Shown here: positions 6,946 to 12,546 of the stretch, piece by piece
Numbering within the stretch: the first letter of the stretch is position 1
Layout: every line of letters begins with the position of its first letter
Assembly: GCA_002338125.1 (NCBI GenBank)
Contig: DDHN01000013.1
Coordinates: forward strand, 1 to 12,546
Direction: 5' to 3'
Origin: Patescibacteria group bacterium UBA1875
GTDB lineage: Bacteria; Patescibacteriota; CPR2; UBA1875
DNA: 12,546 bases
Notes under the pieces: generated by a model
Database searches by the model: none
What the model was told of the DNA's origin: nothing
The model's input: only the letters and a program-made list of their open reading frames with translations
Made by a program: the position numbers and the translations under genes

Positions 6946-7757
6946 GAGAAAACCTCTTTATTGTATTTTATCTTATCATAAGAGAATACCGGACCATCAA
7001 GACATACATAATACTTACCACACGTACAATGTTGGCACTTGCCAACCCCACAATCCATCCGTCTTTCGAGTAAGAAATAGAGATCTTTTTCAGCAATTGT
7101 TTTCCCGGCATAGCGATCAATAATTGACTTATAAACTTTTGGTGGCCCACAAACAATCATTGTCGAACCTCTTTTTATCTTAACCTTATCATAAAGTTTT
7201 GTGACGTTTCCGACACAACCGCTCCAATCAGTTCCGCAATCGTCGACAGTAAGATTAACCTCTGTAAACTTGCTCCAACTACTGTATTCCTCACGATAGA
7301 TTAGCTGTTCTTCACATCTAGCTCCATGGAGTAAGGTTAGTGATTTTACAAATTGAGGCTTTTTTTCGATGTGGAGAATAAGAGAGCGAATCGGAGCGAG
7401 ACCGATTCCACCAGAAACTACTACAAGGTCCTTGTTTTTAAGATGGGTCATCGGAAAACCATTTCCAAAAGGTCCGCTAATGCCAACGTATTCCCCAATA
7501 GACATTCCAAAGAGTTTTTCAGTCACTAGCCCAACTGCCCGGAAAGTAACTTCAAATGAATTTTTTTTAGCTGGTAAGCTGGATATCCCAAGTGGGATCT
7601 CTCCGAAACCAAGCACGGTAACAAGAATAAACTGACCCGGAATAAAAGAAAAAGGCTTTTTATCAAGGAGCTTGATTTCAATAGAGGCGATATCTTCGGC
7701 AAGAATTTTTTTACCTATAATTTTCCCTTTTCGAGGTATATAGTTTATATTTTTCAT
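6942..7757 (-). CDS. hydG: Group 3b hydrogenase gamma subunit: FAD/NAD(P)-binding reductase with [2Fe-2S] cluster
   Basis: Diaphorase subunit that passes electrons between NAD(P)H and the iron-sulfur chain. It belongs to the ferredoxin-NADP reductase-like family, as in sulfide dehydrogenase and dihydroorotate dehydrogenase electron-transfer subunits. The FAD domain covers about residues 10-105 (GQFILVTV, then GEIPLGISS at 52-60 in place of the more usual PxSI(S) form). The nucleotide domain shows VVVSGGIGLAPIRS at 112-125 and CGPPKVY at 203-209. A C-terminal cysteine set, Cys236, Cys241, Cys244 and Cys252 within MDCGVGKCQHC and the following stretch, would bind [2Fe-2S]. Both ends overlap neighbours by 4 bases (ATGA). 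NADPH versus NADH preference cannot be decided by eye. Confidence 0.93.
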   Translation of the reverse strand: MKNINYIPRKGKIIGKKILAEDIASIEIKLLDKKPFSFIPGQFILVTVLGFGEIPLGISSLPAKKNSFEVTFRAVGLVTEKLFGMSIGEYVGISGPFGNGFPMTHLKNKDLVVVSGGIGLAPIRSLILHIEKKPQFVKSLTLLHGARCEEQLIYREEYSSWSKFTEVNLTVDDCGTDWSGCVGNVTKLYDKVKIKRGSTMIVCGPPKVYKSIIDRYAGKTIAEKDLYFLLERRMDCGVGKCQHCTCGKYYVCLDGPVFSYDKIKYNKEVFS

Positions 7758-8731
7758 TTTTTGGTCCTTTTCTTGTAGTCGTTAAGGACAGTTCTTAAAA
7801 CTTTTTGGTAATTTATCTTTGCTGGACAATAAACAATACAGCGATTACAGTCAACGCAACCTTCAAAACCATATTCAGAAGGCATTCGGACAAATTTATG
7901 AAAATACCAGTTATATATCCTATTCTTTAATTCTTCTCGATAGTTACAACTATTAACCGCGGCAAAATCTTTAAGAAGGCAAGAGCTCCAATTACGACAT
8001 TCAGTCCCTTGTTGGTTATTACAAAAATCAATTTCAAAAGAGGTGTCAAAGCAATAACATAGCGGGCAAACATAACTACAAATACCGCAACCAAAACAGG
8101 TTTTGGTAAGCTCCTCCCAAATTGGATGATTTTTTGATTTTGCTACAGCCTGTGACAGGTCAGGGTCTGATAAATATGAGTCTTTTTTTGTATAAATTTT
8201 AGGTGTCTTCACTTTATGGTTTTCAAAATATTTTTTAGAAATAATTTTTTTCCCAAGCTTGGAGCCAGCAAAAGACGCAAAAACCCCATCGCCGATTTCT
8301 TGCAGGTATACATCAAACTCAATATCTTGAGGCGGTGACAGTTTGTCAACGGCGACAAGTACAGTTTTGTCTCTTCTTTCTTTGAAGTTGAGGTCTGTTA
8401 CTGGGGTTTCAAAAACCTTTCCGAGCCTCTCGACAGCTAAGAGATCTACAAGCGACAGACCAAAAATGATTTGAGGAGAAGACTTAGTTTTTTTTATCTC
8501 CTCCTTATCATACTCAAACAAAACATCTTTAGATGGTAGTAAAAATTCTTTAGGTGAGGCTACTGTTAATGGATAAAGAAGAGCCAATCGATCACTCTTT
8601 TCATATTCTTTCCAAATATATTGGCCAGAAAAAGAAGCTAGGTCTTTTTCGACCGGCACGTAAAGCTTAAATTCTTGGGCAAGCTCAACCAAAAGATCAG
8701 GAATCTGAGAATCATAAATAATCAAACTCAT
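7754..8731 (-). CDS. hydB: Group 3b hydrogenase beta subunit, two-cluster ferredoxin-like (AsrA/HydB type)
   Basis: Iron-sulfur subunit linking the gamma flavoprotein to the hydrogenase core, related to anaerobic sulfite reductase subunit A. The first 200 residues carry no recognised motif. The C-terminal part has two ferredoxin-type sets, Cys212-x2-Cys215-x2-Cys218-x3-Cys222-Pro and Cys292-x2-Cys295-x2-Cys298-x3-Cys302-Pro, separated by a segment with further cysteines (225, 227, 237, 245, 251, 262) that may bind another cluster. The 325 residues make it somewhat shorter than I expect for the archaeal homologue. Its ATG shares one base with the receiver stop (TAATG) and has an AAGGCGG ribosome site, so its expression is tied to the two-component genes. 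The last 4 bases overlap the gamma start. Confidence 0.93.
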   Translation of the reverse strand: MSLIIYDSQIPDLLVELAQEFKLYVPVEKDLASFSGQYIWKEYEKSDRLALLYPLTVASPKEFLLPSKDVLFEYDKEEIKKTKSSPQIIFGLSLVDLLAVERLGKVFETPVTDLNFKERRDKTVLVAVDKLSPPQDIEFDVYLQEIGDGVFASFAGSKLGKKIISKKYFENHKVKTPKIYTKKDSYLSDPDLSQAVAKSKNHPIWEELTKTCFGCGICSYVCPLCYCFDTSFEIDFCNNQQGTECRNWSSCLLKDFAAVNSCNYREELKNRIYNWYFHKFVRMPSEYGFEGCVDCNRCIVYCPAKINYQKVLRTVLNDYKKRTKK

Positions 8732-9099
8732 TAGGATACCGCCTTATGTACTTTATCAATGATATCGGCCATGCTGTTTTCAGATTTTACGATAAAATCA
8801 AAAGCACCACACTCTAACGCCCTTTCCTTGGTTGCTTGATCCGAAAGAGCCGTCAACATTATAACTTTTGTATCCTCCATCCCCGGAGTTGATTTAAGGA
8901 TATCAAGAACGTGAAGACCGTGTATTTCCGGCATCATAATATCAAGCAATATTAAATCTGGTTTTTCTTGCTCAGCCTTGGCCATCGCCTCTTCTCCGTT
9001 AGAAGCGGAGATCACCCGATAGCCCCTGGCCATTAAAGCCGAAGTATAAAGTTTTATCAAAGTGTCATCATCGTCGACAACTAATACTGTTGGTTTCAT
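8731..9099 (-). CDS. Stand-alone response regulator receiver domain (CheY/Spo0F-like)
   Basis: Single-domain receiver of 122 residues that would accept phosphate from the kinase encoded just upstream. The acidic pocket is Asp9-Asp10 (VVDDDD), the phospho-acceptor is Asp53 (LLDIMMPE), with Thr83 (MLTA) and Lys105 (FIVKSE). It ends right after helix 5, so there is no DNA-binding or enzymatic output domain. An in-frame opening extends upstream to 9225, but this would run into the kinase gene; the ATG at 9099 has AAGGAG at good spacing and gives the proper fold start MKPTVLVVDDD. The gap to the kinase stop is 31 bases, and the stop overlaps the hydrogenase beta start by one base. Its target is unknown: a protein partner, a phosphorelay or the hydrogenase itself are options. 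Confidence 0.93.
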   Translation of the reverse strand: MKPTVLVVDDDDTLIKLYTSALMARGYRVISASNGEEAMAKAEQEKPDLILLDIMMPEIHGLHVLDILKSTPGMEDTKVIMLTALSDQATKERALECGAFDFIVKSENSMADIIDKVHKAVS

Positions 9100-9130
9100 T
9101 TTTTCTCCTTTTTTAGTATAACAAATGCTT

Positions 9131-10759
9131 TTATCGGCTACTGGTTTCTTTTGGTGGTTTAAGCGGTACGGTAAAATAGAACTTGGAACCCTTCCCAATC
9201 TCTGAACTAACACCAACCCGCCCACCTAGCCTTTCAACCAGGACCTTAACGATATAGAGGCCTAAGCCAGCCCCGCTTGTCTTTCGAGTCTCCCAATTTT
9301 CAGCCCGAAAAAATTTTCGATAAATATTCCCTAGATCACTTTTTTCTATTCCTACCCCCGTATCTAAAACACTGACAATTACTTCGTTTTTAAGTAGCCC
9401 TAGCTCTACCTTTACCTCTCCTTTGTCTGTAAATTTAAGAGCATTGCCAATCAAATTAACCAATATCTCTCTAACTTTAACCGGATCTGAAAATATTTTT
9501 GGTATTTTTTTGGAGGTCGTTTTTTTAAAGGTCAGCTTAATGTTTTTTCTTAAAGCTGATTTTCTATAAGTACCAACAACATCCCTTGCAAACTTTTCTA
9601 TCTGCATCTCTTTCAGATCAACTTCCAGTTCATCTTCCTCGGCCTTAACAACAGTTAGGATATCAGTAACTAACCTATTTAATTCACCAGCTGCCTCATG
9701 GGCCTTTTCAATATACTCCCGAGTTTCCTGGTCATACTTTAACTTAGAAGTGGGGTCGAGAATATAGTAGAGGTAGCCCTCAATCACGCTAAGTGGAGTC
9801 CGAAGTTCATGAGAGGCAATTGCATTGAACTCCGCTCGCTGTTCTTCAATTCGTTTTTCCTTAGTGATATCTCGGAAAAAGATAATCGCCCCCTTTAAGT
9901 CCTTTTCCGCTATTACCGGGGTAATATTGGTATGAAGCCGAATTGTTTTTTCGGGACCAATAATTCTAAAATCATTTCGAACTGAATGTTGCAAGCTCCC
10001 AAAGGCTTCTTTTGTGATTAATTCAGGACCATTTTCGCCTACGGTTGGCATAAAGTCATTAATATCACGACCTAATATTTTTTCTTGTGTTGCAATTATC
10101 CCCAATATTTTTAGAGCCGCTTTATTGAAAAATGTTATTTTACTTTCAGCATTAACAACGAACATACCATCAGATAATGACTCTAAAAGCGTTCGGATCT
10201 CTCGTTTGTCACTCTCAAGCTCAAGAACAGCCGTTTTCAAGCTTTCTTTCTCTTCTTTTATCGCCAAAGCTTCATGAGCAAAAATTCGCAGAATTATTGC
10301 TAAAGCTAAAAGGACATAAATGCCAAACATGTATTCAGCCTCGATGATGAGATCGGGAGATAAGGCCGCAAACAAAATACCAGCTGTGGCCATGATAACG
10401 GCCAAAGCATATTCAAATAACGAAAACATAAATGCATCAATGGCTACTAAAAGTAATAGAAAGGGAACATACAAATAACCATGCCCTCCAGCTAAACACA
10501 TTGCCACCGTTAGAGCGAATATAAAGAAGATATCAGGCAACAGTTTAAGTGATTTTTGAGTATAGAACCAAGGAATAAGATAATATACTGCCGTAAAGAC
10601 AGCTGTTCCGACGGCAATATAAAGAATAGCTGTCTTGGTCACCGTTGAGATTGGAATAAAAAATGTTAAAACAATTCCAAAGAAAATAGTAAAAGAGGCT
10701 GTGAGTCCCCCTATTTTTTGTGATTGATCAAAATCAGCTGCATATTTTGAGTTTGACAA
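9131..10759 (-). CDS. Membrane PAS-domain sensor histidine kinase
   Basis: Sensor kinase of 542 residues. The first 162 hold about six membrane segments with very short loops, so sensing is probably within the membrane or inside the cell. A short coiled linker (164-190) leads to a PAS domain at about 190-300 (LLESLSDGMFVVNAESKITFFN is its start, in part). HisKA follows with SHELRTP (phospho-acceptor His317), then HATPase_c with NLIGNA (435-440), DTGVGI (466-471) and GAGLGL (496-501). All catalytic boxes are present. The start is TTG at 10759, backed by a strong GGGAGG ribosome site; the next Met codon is inside a membrane segment, so TTG is preferred. It heads the run that continues to the receiver and hydrogenase genes. 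The ligand is not visible; redox or H2 status is a guess from context. Confidence 0.92.
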   Translation of the reverse strand: MSNSKYAADFDQSQKIGGLTASFTIFFGIVLTFFIPISTVTKTAILYIAVGTAVFTAVYYLIPWFYTQKSLKLLPDIFFIFALTVAMCLAGGHGYLYVPFLLLLVAIDAFMFSLFEYALAVIMATAGILFAALSPDLIIEAEYMFGIYVLLALAIILRIFAHEALAIKEEKESLKTAVLELESDKREIRTLLESLSDGMFVVNAESKITFFNKAALKILGIIATQEKILGRDINDFMPTVGENGPELITKEAFGSLQHSVRNDFRIIGPEKTIRLHTNITPVIAEKDLKGAIIFFRDITKEKRIEEQRAEFNAIASHELRTPLSVIEGYLYYILDPTSKLKYDQETREYIEKAHEAAGELNRLVTDILTVVKAEEDELEVDLKEMQIEKFARDVVGTYRKSALRKNIKLTFKKTTSKKIPKIFSDPVKVREILVNLIGNALKFTDKGEVKVELGLLKNEVIVSVLDTGVGIEKSDLGNIYRKFFRAENWETRKTSGAGLGLYIVKVLVERLGGRVGVSSEIGKGSKFYFTVPLKPPKETSSR

Positions 10760-10779
10760 TTACCCTCCCGCTTAGGTTG

Positions 10780-10808
10780 ATTATAGCGCGGAAAGAGCCT
10801 TAAAACAA
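10780..10808 (-). promoter_or_regulatory. Promoter of the kinase-receiver-hydrogenase operon
   Basis: On the minus strand TTGTTT (10808-10803), a 17-base spacer and a perfect TATAAT (10785-10780) precede the TTG start by about 20 bases. Transcription from about 10773 would give a short leader holding the GGGAGG ribosome site. No other promoter is evident within the six-gene run, whose internal gaps are 31 bases or less. Confidence 0.6.
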
Positions 10809-10810
10809 CT

Positions 10811-10832
10811 TTGTCTAAGATAATCTTGACAA
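10811..10832. promoter_or_regulatory. Imperfect palindrome between divergent promoters, candidate operator
   Basis: TTGTC-T-AAGAT-A-ATCTT-GACAA: two 10-base arms that match completely except for one extra T in the left arm, around a single central A. It covers most of the hrcA -35 box (10826-10831) and ends two bases from the -35 of the divergent kinase promoter (10803-10808), so a protein bound here could affect both transcripts. No known regulator motif is recognised. Confidence 0.4.
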
Positions 10833-10855
10833 AAAATCGATAGAAATGATATATT
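10826..10855 (+). promoter_or_regulatory. Promoter of hrcA-grpE-dnaK
   Basis: A perfect TTGACA (10826-10831) and TATATT (10850-10855) are separated by 18 bases, and TGA just before the -10 box matches the extended -10 form. Transcription should start near 10862, inside the CIRCE operator, the arrangement expected for HrcA repression. Confidence 0.75.
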
Positions 10856-10858
10856 GTA

Positions 10859-10885
10859 TTAGCACTCACGCATAACGAGTGCTAA
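10859..10885 (+). promoter_or_regulatory. CIRCE operator (HrcA binding site)
   Basis: A perfect TTAGCACTC-N9-GAGTGCTAA inverted repeat, the consensus site for the heat-shock repressor HrcA. It lies across the expected transcription start and 8 bases before the hrcA ATG, so HrcA would repress its own operon. In the mRNA it would also form a 9-bp hairpin next to the start codon. Confidence 0.97.
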
Positions 10886-10893
10886 TAAGAAAA

Positions 10894-11622
10894 ATGAGCC
10901 TAGATCCTAGAAAAGAAGCGATTCTTGAAGCCATTGTCCGGGAATATGCCGAAAGCGGTATTCCGGTTGGTTCTTTAACAATCTCTGAAAAATATTCTTT
11001 TCCCCTATCTTCGGCGACTATTAGGGCCGAGATGGCTGAGCTGGAGCGAGACGGCTATTTAACCCACCCGCATACTTCTGCTGGTCGGATCCCTACTGAA
11101 AAAGGTTATCGTTATTATGTCGGCCTGATTGAAGGAGAAAAAAAGTTAATTGGACGAAGTGAACATGTTGCCAGAAAAAGAATTTCTTCTTTTAACGATA
11201 ACTTTGAACGGCAGCTTGATGCTGCTTCTCGGGTATTGTCAGAAATCACCCGTAATATGGGGTTTGCCGCCTTACCTGACGAAATCTTCTCTCATGGGCT
11301 ACCAAACCTACTCGCTAATCAGGAGTTTATAGACCCTGTCCAGATTATAAAAACGGCCGAGCTTATCGATAATCTGACTGATTTTTTGAGAGAATTACCA
11401 ACTAACTTCGGAACCCGAGTATATATTGGGTCAGAAGTCCCCATTGGGAAAGCCGCTGGCTGTTCGGTAGTAGTTTCAGAGTTTGAATCACCTTATGGCA
11501 ATTATGGCTACCTGGGGATTGTTGGTCCGACAAGAATGAGTTATGAGAAAAGCCTTTCGGCTGTAAGCGAAGTAAAAAAAATATTGGAGGAGAAAAGTGA
11601 CAAAACAGAAAAAAACAACTAA
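10894..11622 (+). CDS. hrcA: Heat-inducible transcription repressor HrcA, short form
   Basis: Repressor of the chaperone operon through CIRCE. The N-terminal winged helix is well conserved (MSLDPRKEAILEAIVREY, then SSATIRAEMAELERDGYLTHPHTSAGRIPTEKGYRYYV at about 39-76, in part). The C-terminal end also matches the family (CSVVVSEF, YGYLGIVGPTRMSYEKS). At 242 residues it is about 100 short of the usual 340, with much of the central GAF-like/dimerising insert missing; no frameshift is evident. I chose the ATG at 10894: an in-frame GTG at 10879 lies inside the CIRCE repeat and would add residues outside the family's start. The ribosome site is weak. GrpE starts 26 bases before its stop. Confidence 0.95.
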   Translation: MSLDPRKEAILEAIVREYAESGIPVGSLTISEKYSFPLSSATIRAEMAELERDGYLTHPHTSAGRIPTEKGYRYYVGLIEGEKKLIGRSEHVARKRISSFNDNFERQLDAASRVLSEITRNMGFAALPDEIFSHGLPNLLANQEFIDPVQIIKTAELIDNLTDFLRELPTNFGTRVYIGSEVPIGKAAGCSVVVSEFESPYGNYGYLGIVGPTRMSYEKSLSAVSEVKKILEEKSDKTEKNN

Positions 11623-12085
11623 ATTAACCGCCGGTGAAAAGGAGCTCCAAAATCTTTTAAAAAGGGTTCAGGCTGATTTTGAAAATTACAAAAAAAGAGC
11701 CCATAGAGAAAAGGAAGAATTTGTAAGATATGCTAATTCCGACCTTATCTTACAACTCTTGCCAATCCTCGATAATTTCCAATTGGCTATTAAGCATCTC
11801 CCAAAAGAACTGGAGGGGAATAGTTGGGTAGAGGGGATCCGTCATATCGAGACCCAATTTGAGCAAATCTTAAAAAGTGAAGGGGTAACAAAAATACCAA
11901 CATATAACGAAAAATATGACCCTTATCTACACGAAGCTGTTGAAGAAGTTATCTCCAAAAAGCCAAGAGGAGAAATCACAGAGGAAGTTTTAACGGGTTA
12001 TAAACTAAAAGATAAAGTAATAAGACACAGTAAAGTTAAAGTTTCGCAAGGCGAGACAATAAAGAAAGGAGAAAAAAATGAGTAA
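11597..12085 (+). CDS. grpE: GrpE nucleotide exchange factor
   Basis: Co-chaperone that drives ADP release from DnaK. The 162-residue protein has a short charged N-terminus, a coiled-coil helix ([20 protein letters not shown] onward), the central [16 protein letters not shown] segment and the C-terminal beta-domain motif [12 protein letters not shown]. This is on the short side, since many homologues carry a longer acidic N-terminal tail. The start is a GTG at 11597 with an excellent GGAGG site inside the end of hrcA. The last 8 bases overlap the dnaK start, so translation of all three genes is coupled. Confidence 0.96.
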   Translation: MTKQKKTTKLTAGEKELQNLLKRVQADFENYKKRAHREKEEFVRYANSDLILQLLPILDNFQLAIKHLPKELEGNSWVEGIRHIETQFEQILKSEGVTKIPTYNEKYDPYLHEAVEEVISKKPRGEITEEVLTGYKLKDKVIRHSKVKVSQGETIKKGEKNE

Positions 12086-12546
12086 AATAATTGGAATTGA
12101 CCTTGGAACAACTAACTCAGCCATGGCCGTTATGGAAGGTGGCGAAGCTAAAATTATCCCTAACGCTGAGGGTAATCGGACTACCCCATCTATGGTTGCC
12201 ATCTCAAAAAGTGGCGAACGTCTTGTTGGCCAAGCAGCTAAAAGACAAGCCGTTATAAACTACGAGAATACGGTTTTCTCTGCCAAAAGGCTAATTGGCC
12301 GCTCTTTTGACGATGAAGAAGTTAAAAGAGATATTAAGCTTTTCCCTTTTAAGATTGAGAAAGCAAATGGCGGGGTAAAAATTAAAATGGGTGACAAAAC
12401 TCACTCACCTGAAGAAATTTCTGCAATGGTTCTTGGAAAATTAAAAGCCGATGCCGAAAGCTATCTTGGAGAAGAAGTAAAGGAAGCGGTCATCACAGTA
12501 CCTGCCTACTTTAATGACTCACAACGTCAGGCCACCAAAGATGCCC
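12078..12546 (+). CDS. dnaK: Chaperone DnaK (Hsp70), N-terminal part (cut by window edge)
   Basis: ATP-dependent Hsp70 chaperone. The 156 complete codons cover the start of the ATPase domain: [15 protein letters not shown] (phosphate-1 motif), [37 protein letters not shown] and [21 protein letters not shown]. The segment [18 protein letters not shown] is present; Firmicutes and actinobacterial DnaK lack this stretch, so the sequence groups with the Gram-negative type. The ATG overlaps the end of grpE by 8 bases and has AAAGGAG as ribosome site. The remainder, and a possible dnaJ, lie beyond the right edge. Confidence 0.98.
   Translation, partial: MSKIIGIDLGTTNSAMAVMEGGEAKIIPNAEGNRTTPSMVAISKSGERLVGQAAKRQAVINYENTVFSAKRLIGRSFDDEEVKRDIKLFPFKIEKANGGVKIKMGDKTHSPEEISAMVLGKLKADAESYLGEEVKEAVITVPAYFNDSQRQATKDA

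Noticed and set aside
4922..8731. Possible recoding of TGA as in some CPR lineages
   Set aside because: TGA is the natural stop of the beta, gamma and M23 genes at the expected ends, and Trp uses TGG, so the standard code applies.
9100..9225. Upstream extension of the receiver protein by 42 residues
   Set aside because: It would overlap the kinase gene in another frame and has no receiver-like sequence; the ATG at 9099 has AAGGAG and gives the proper fold start.
10879..10893. GTG start that would add five residues to HrcA
   Set aside because: The codon lies inside the CIRCE repeat; the family starts at the later ATG (10894).
1..12546. CRISPR arrays, tRNA or rRNA genes, insertion sequences, attachment sites
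   Set aside because: No spaced direct repeats, no tRNA-like cloverleaf or rRNA sequence, and no transposase or integrase were seen; nearly all of the window is filled by the genes listed.

Overview
The window looks like bacterial chromosome from a low-GC organism that uses the standard code: TGA ends several genes and Trp is encoded by TGG. The combination of a cytosolic group 3b [NiFe] hydrogenase, a short HrcA, a lipoprotein-free surface M23 peptidase and a PsbP-like anchored protein suggests a Patescibacteria/CPR-type bacterium. This is inference; no rRNA or ribosomal marker is present. The TGA stops argue against the TGA-recoding Gracilibacteria and Absconditabacteria. DnaK keeps the N-terminal segment that Firmicutes DnaK lacks.

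Layout. (1) Positions 1-2203, minus strand: three tightly packed genes for a modified nucleotide sugar, namely a Gfo/Idh/MocA dehydrogenase, a left-handed beta-helix acyltransferase and a DegT-family aminotransferase that runs off the left edge. This block is much richer in GC than the rest: 60% in 1-60 and 65% in 1921-1980, against 27% in 3241-3300 and 32% in 7081-7140, counted by eye. (2) 2204-2377: an AT-rich control region with a sigma70-like promoter and a stem-loop. (3) 2378-4889, minus strand: two overlapping genes for envelope proteins, a membrane-anchored PsbP-like protein and a secreted M23 peptidase with an FN3 domain and an apparent seven-bladed propeller. (4) 4922-10759, minus strand: a six-gene run of membrane histidine kinase, stand-alone receiver, and the beta, gamma, delta and alpha subunits of a group 3b [NiFe] (sulf)hydrogenase. 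(5) 10760-10893: a divergent control region with facing promoters, an imperfect palindrome and a perfect CIRCE operator. (6) 10894-12546, plus strand: hrcA-grpE-dnaK, with dnaK cut by the right edge.

How the genes work together. The hydrogenase would exchange electrons between H2 and NAD(P)H in the cytoplasm. Electrons would pass through three [4Fe-4S] clusters in the delta subunit, further Fe-S clusters in beta, and the FAD/[2Fe-2S] gamma subunit. The kinase and receiver lie upstream in the same apparent transcript, and the receiver stop codon overlaps the start of the beta subunit, so sensing and hydrogenase production are probably linked. HrcA would repress its own operon through CIRCE, beside the divergent kinase promoter. 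The most notable points are the alpha subunit ending exactly at its last nickel-ligand motif (no cleavable tail), the DNA-binding-free receiver in a hydrogenase operon, the short HrcA, and the palindrome between the two divergent promoters.
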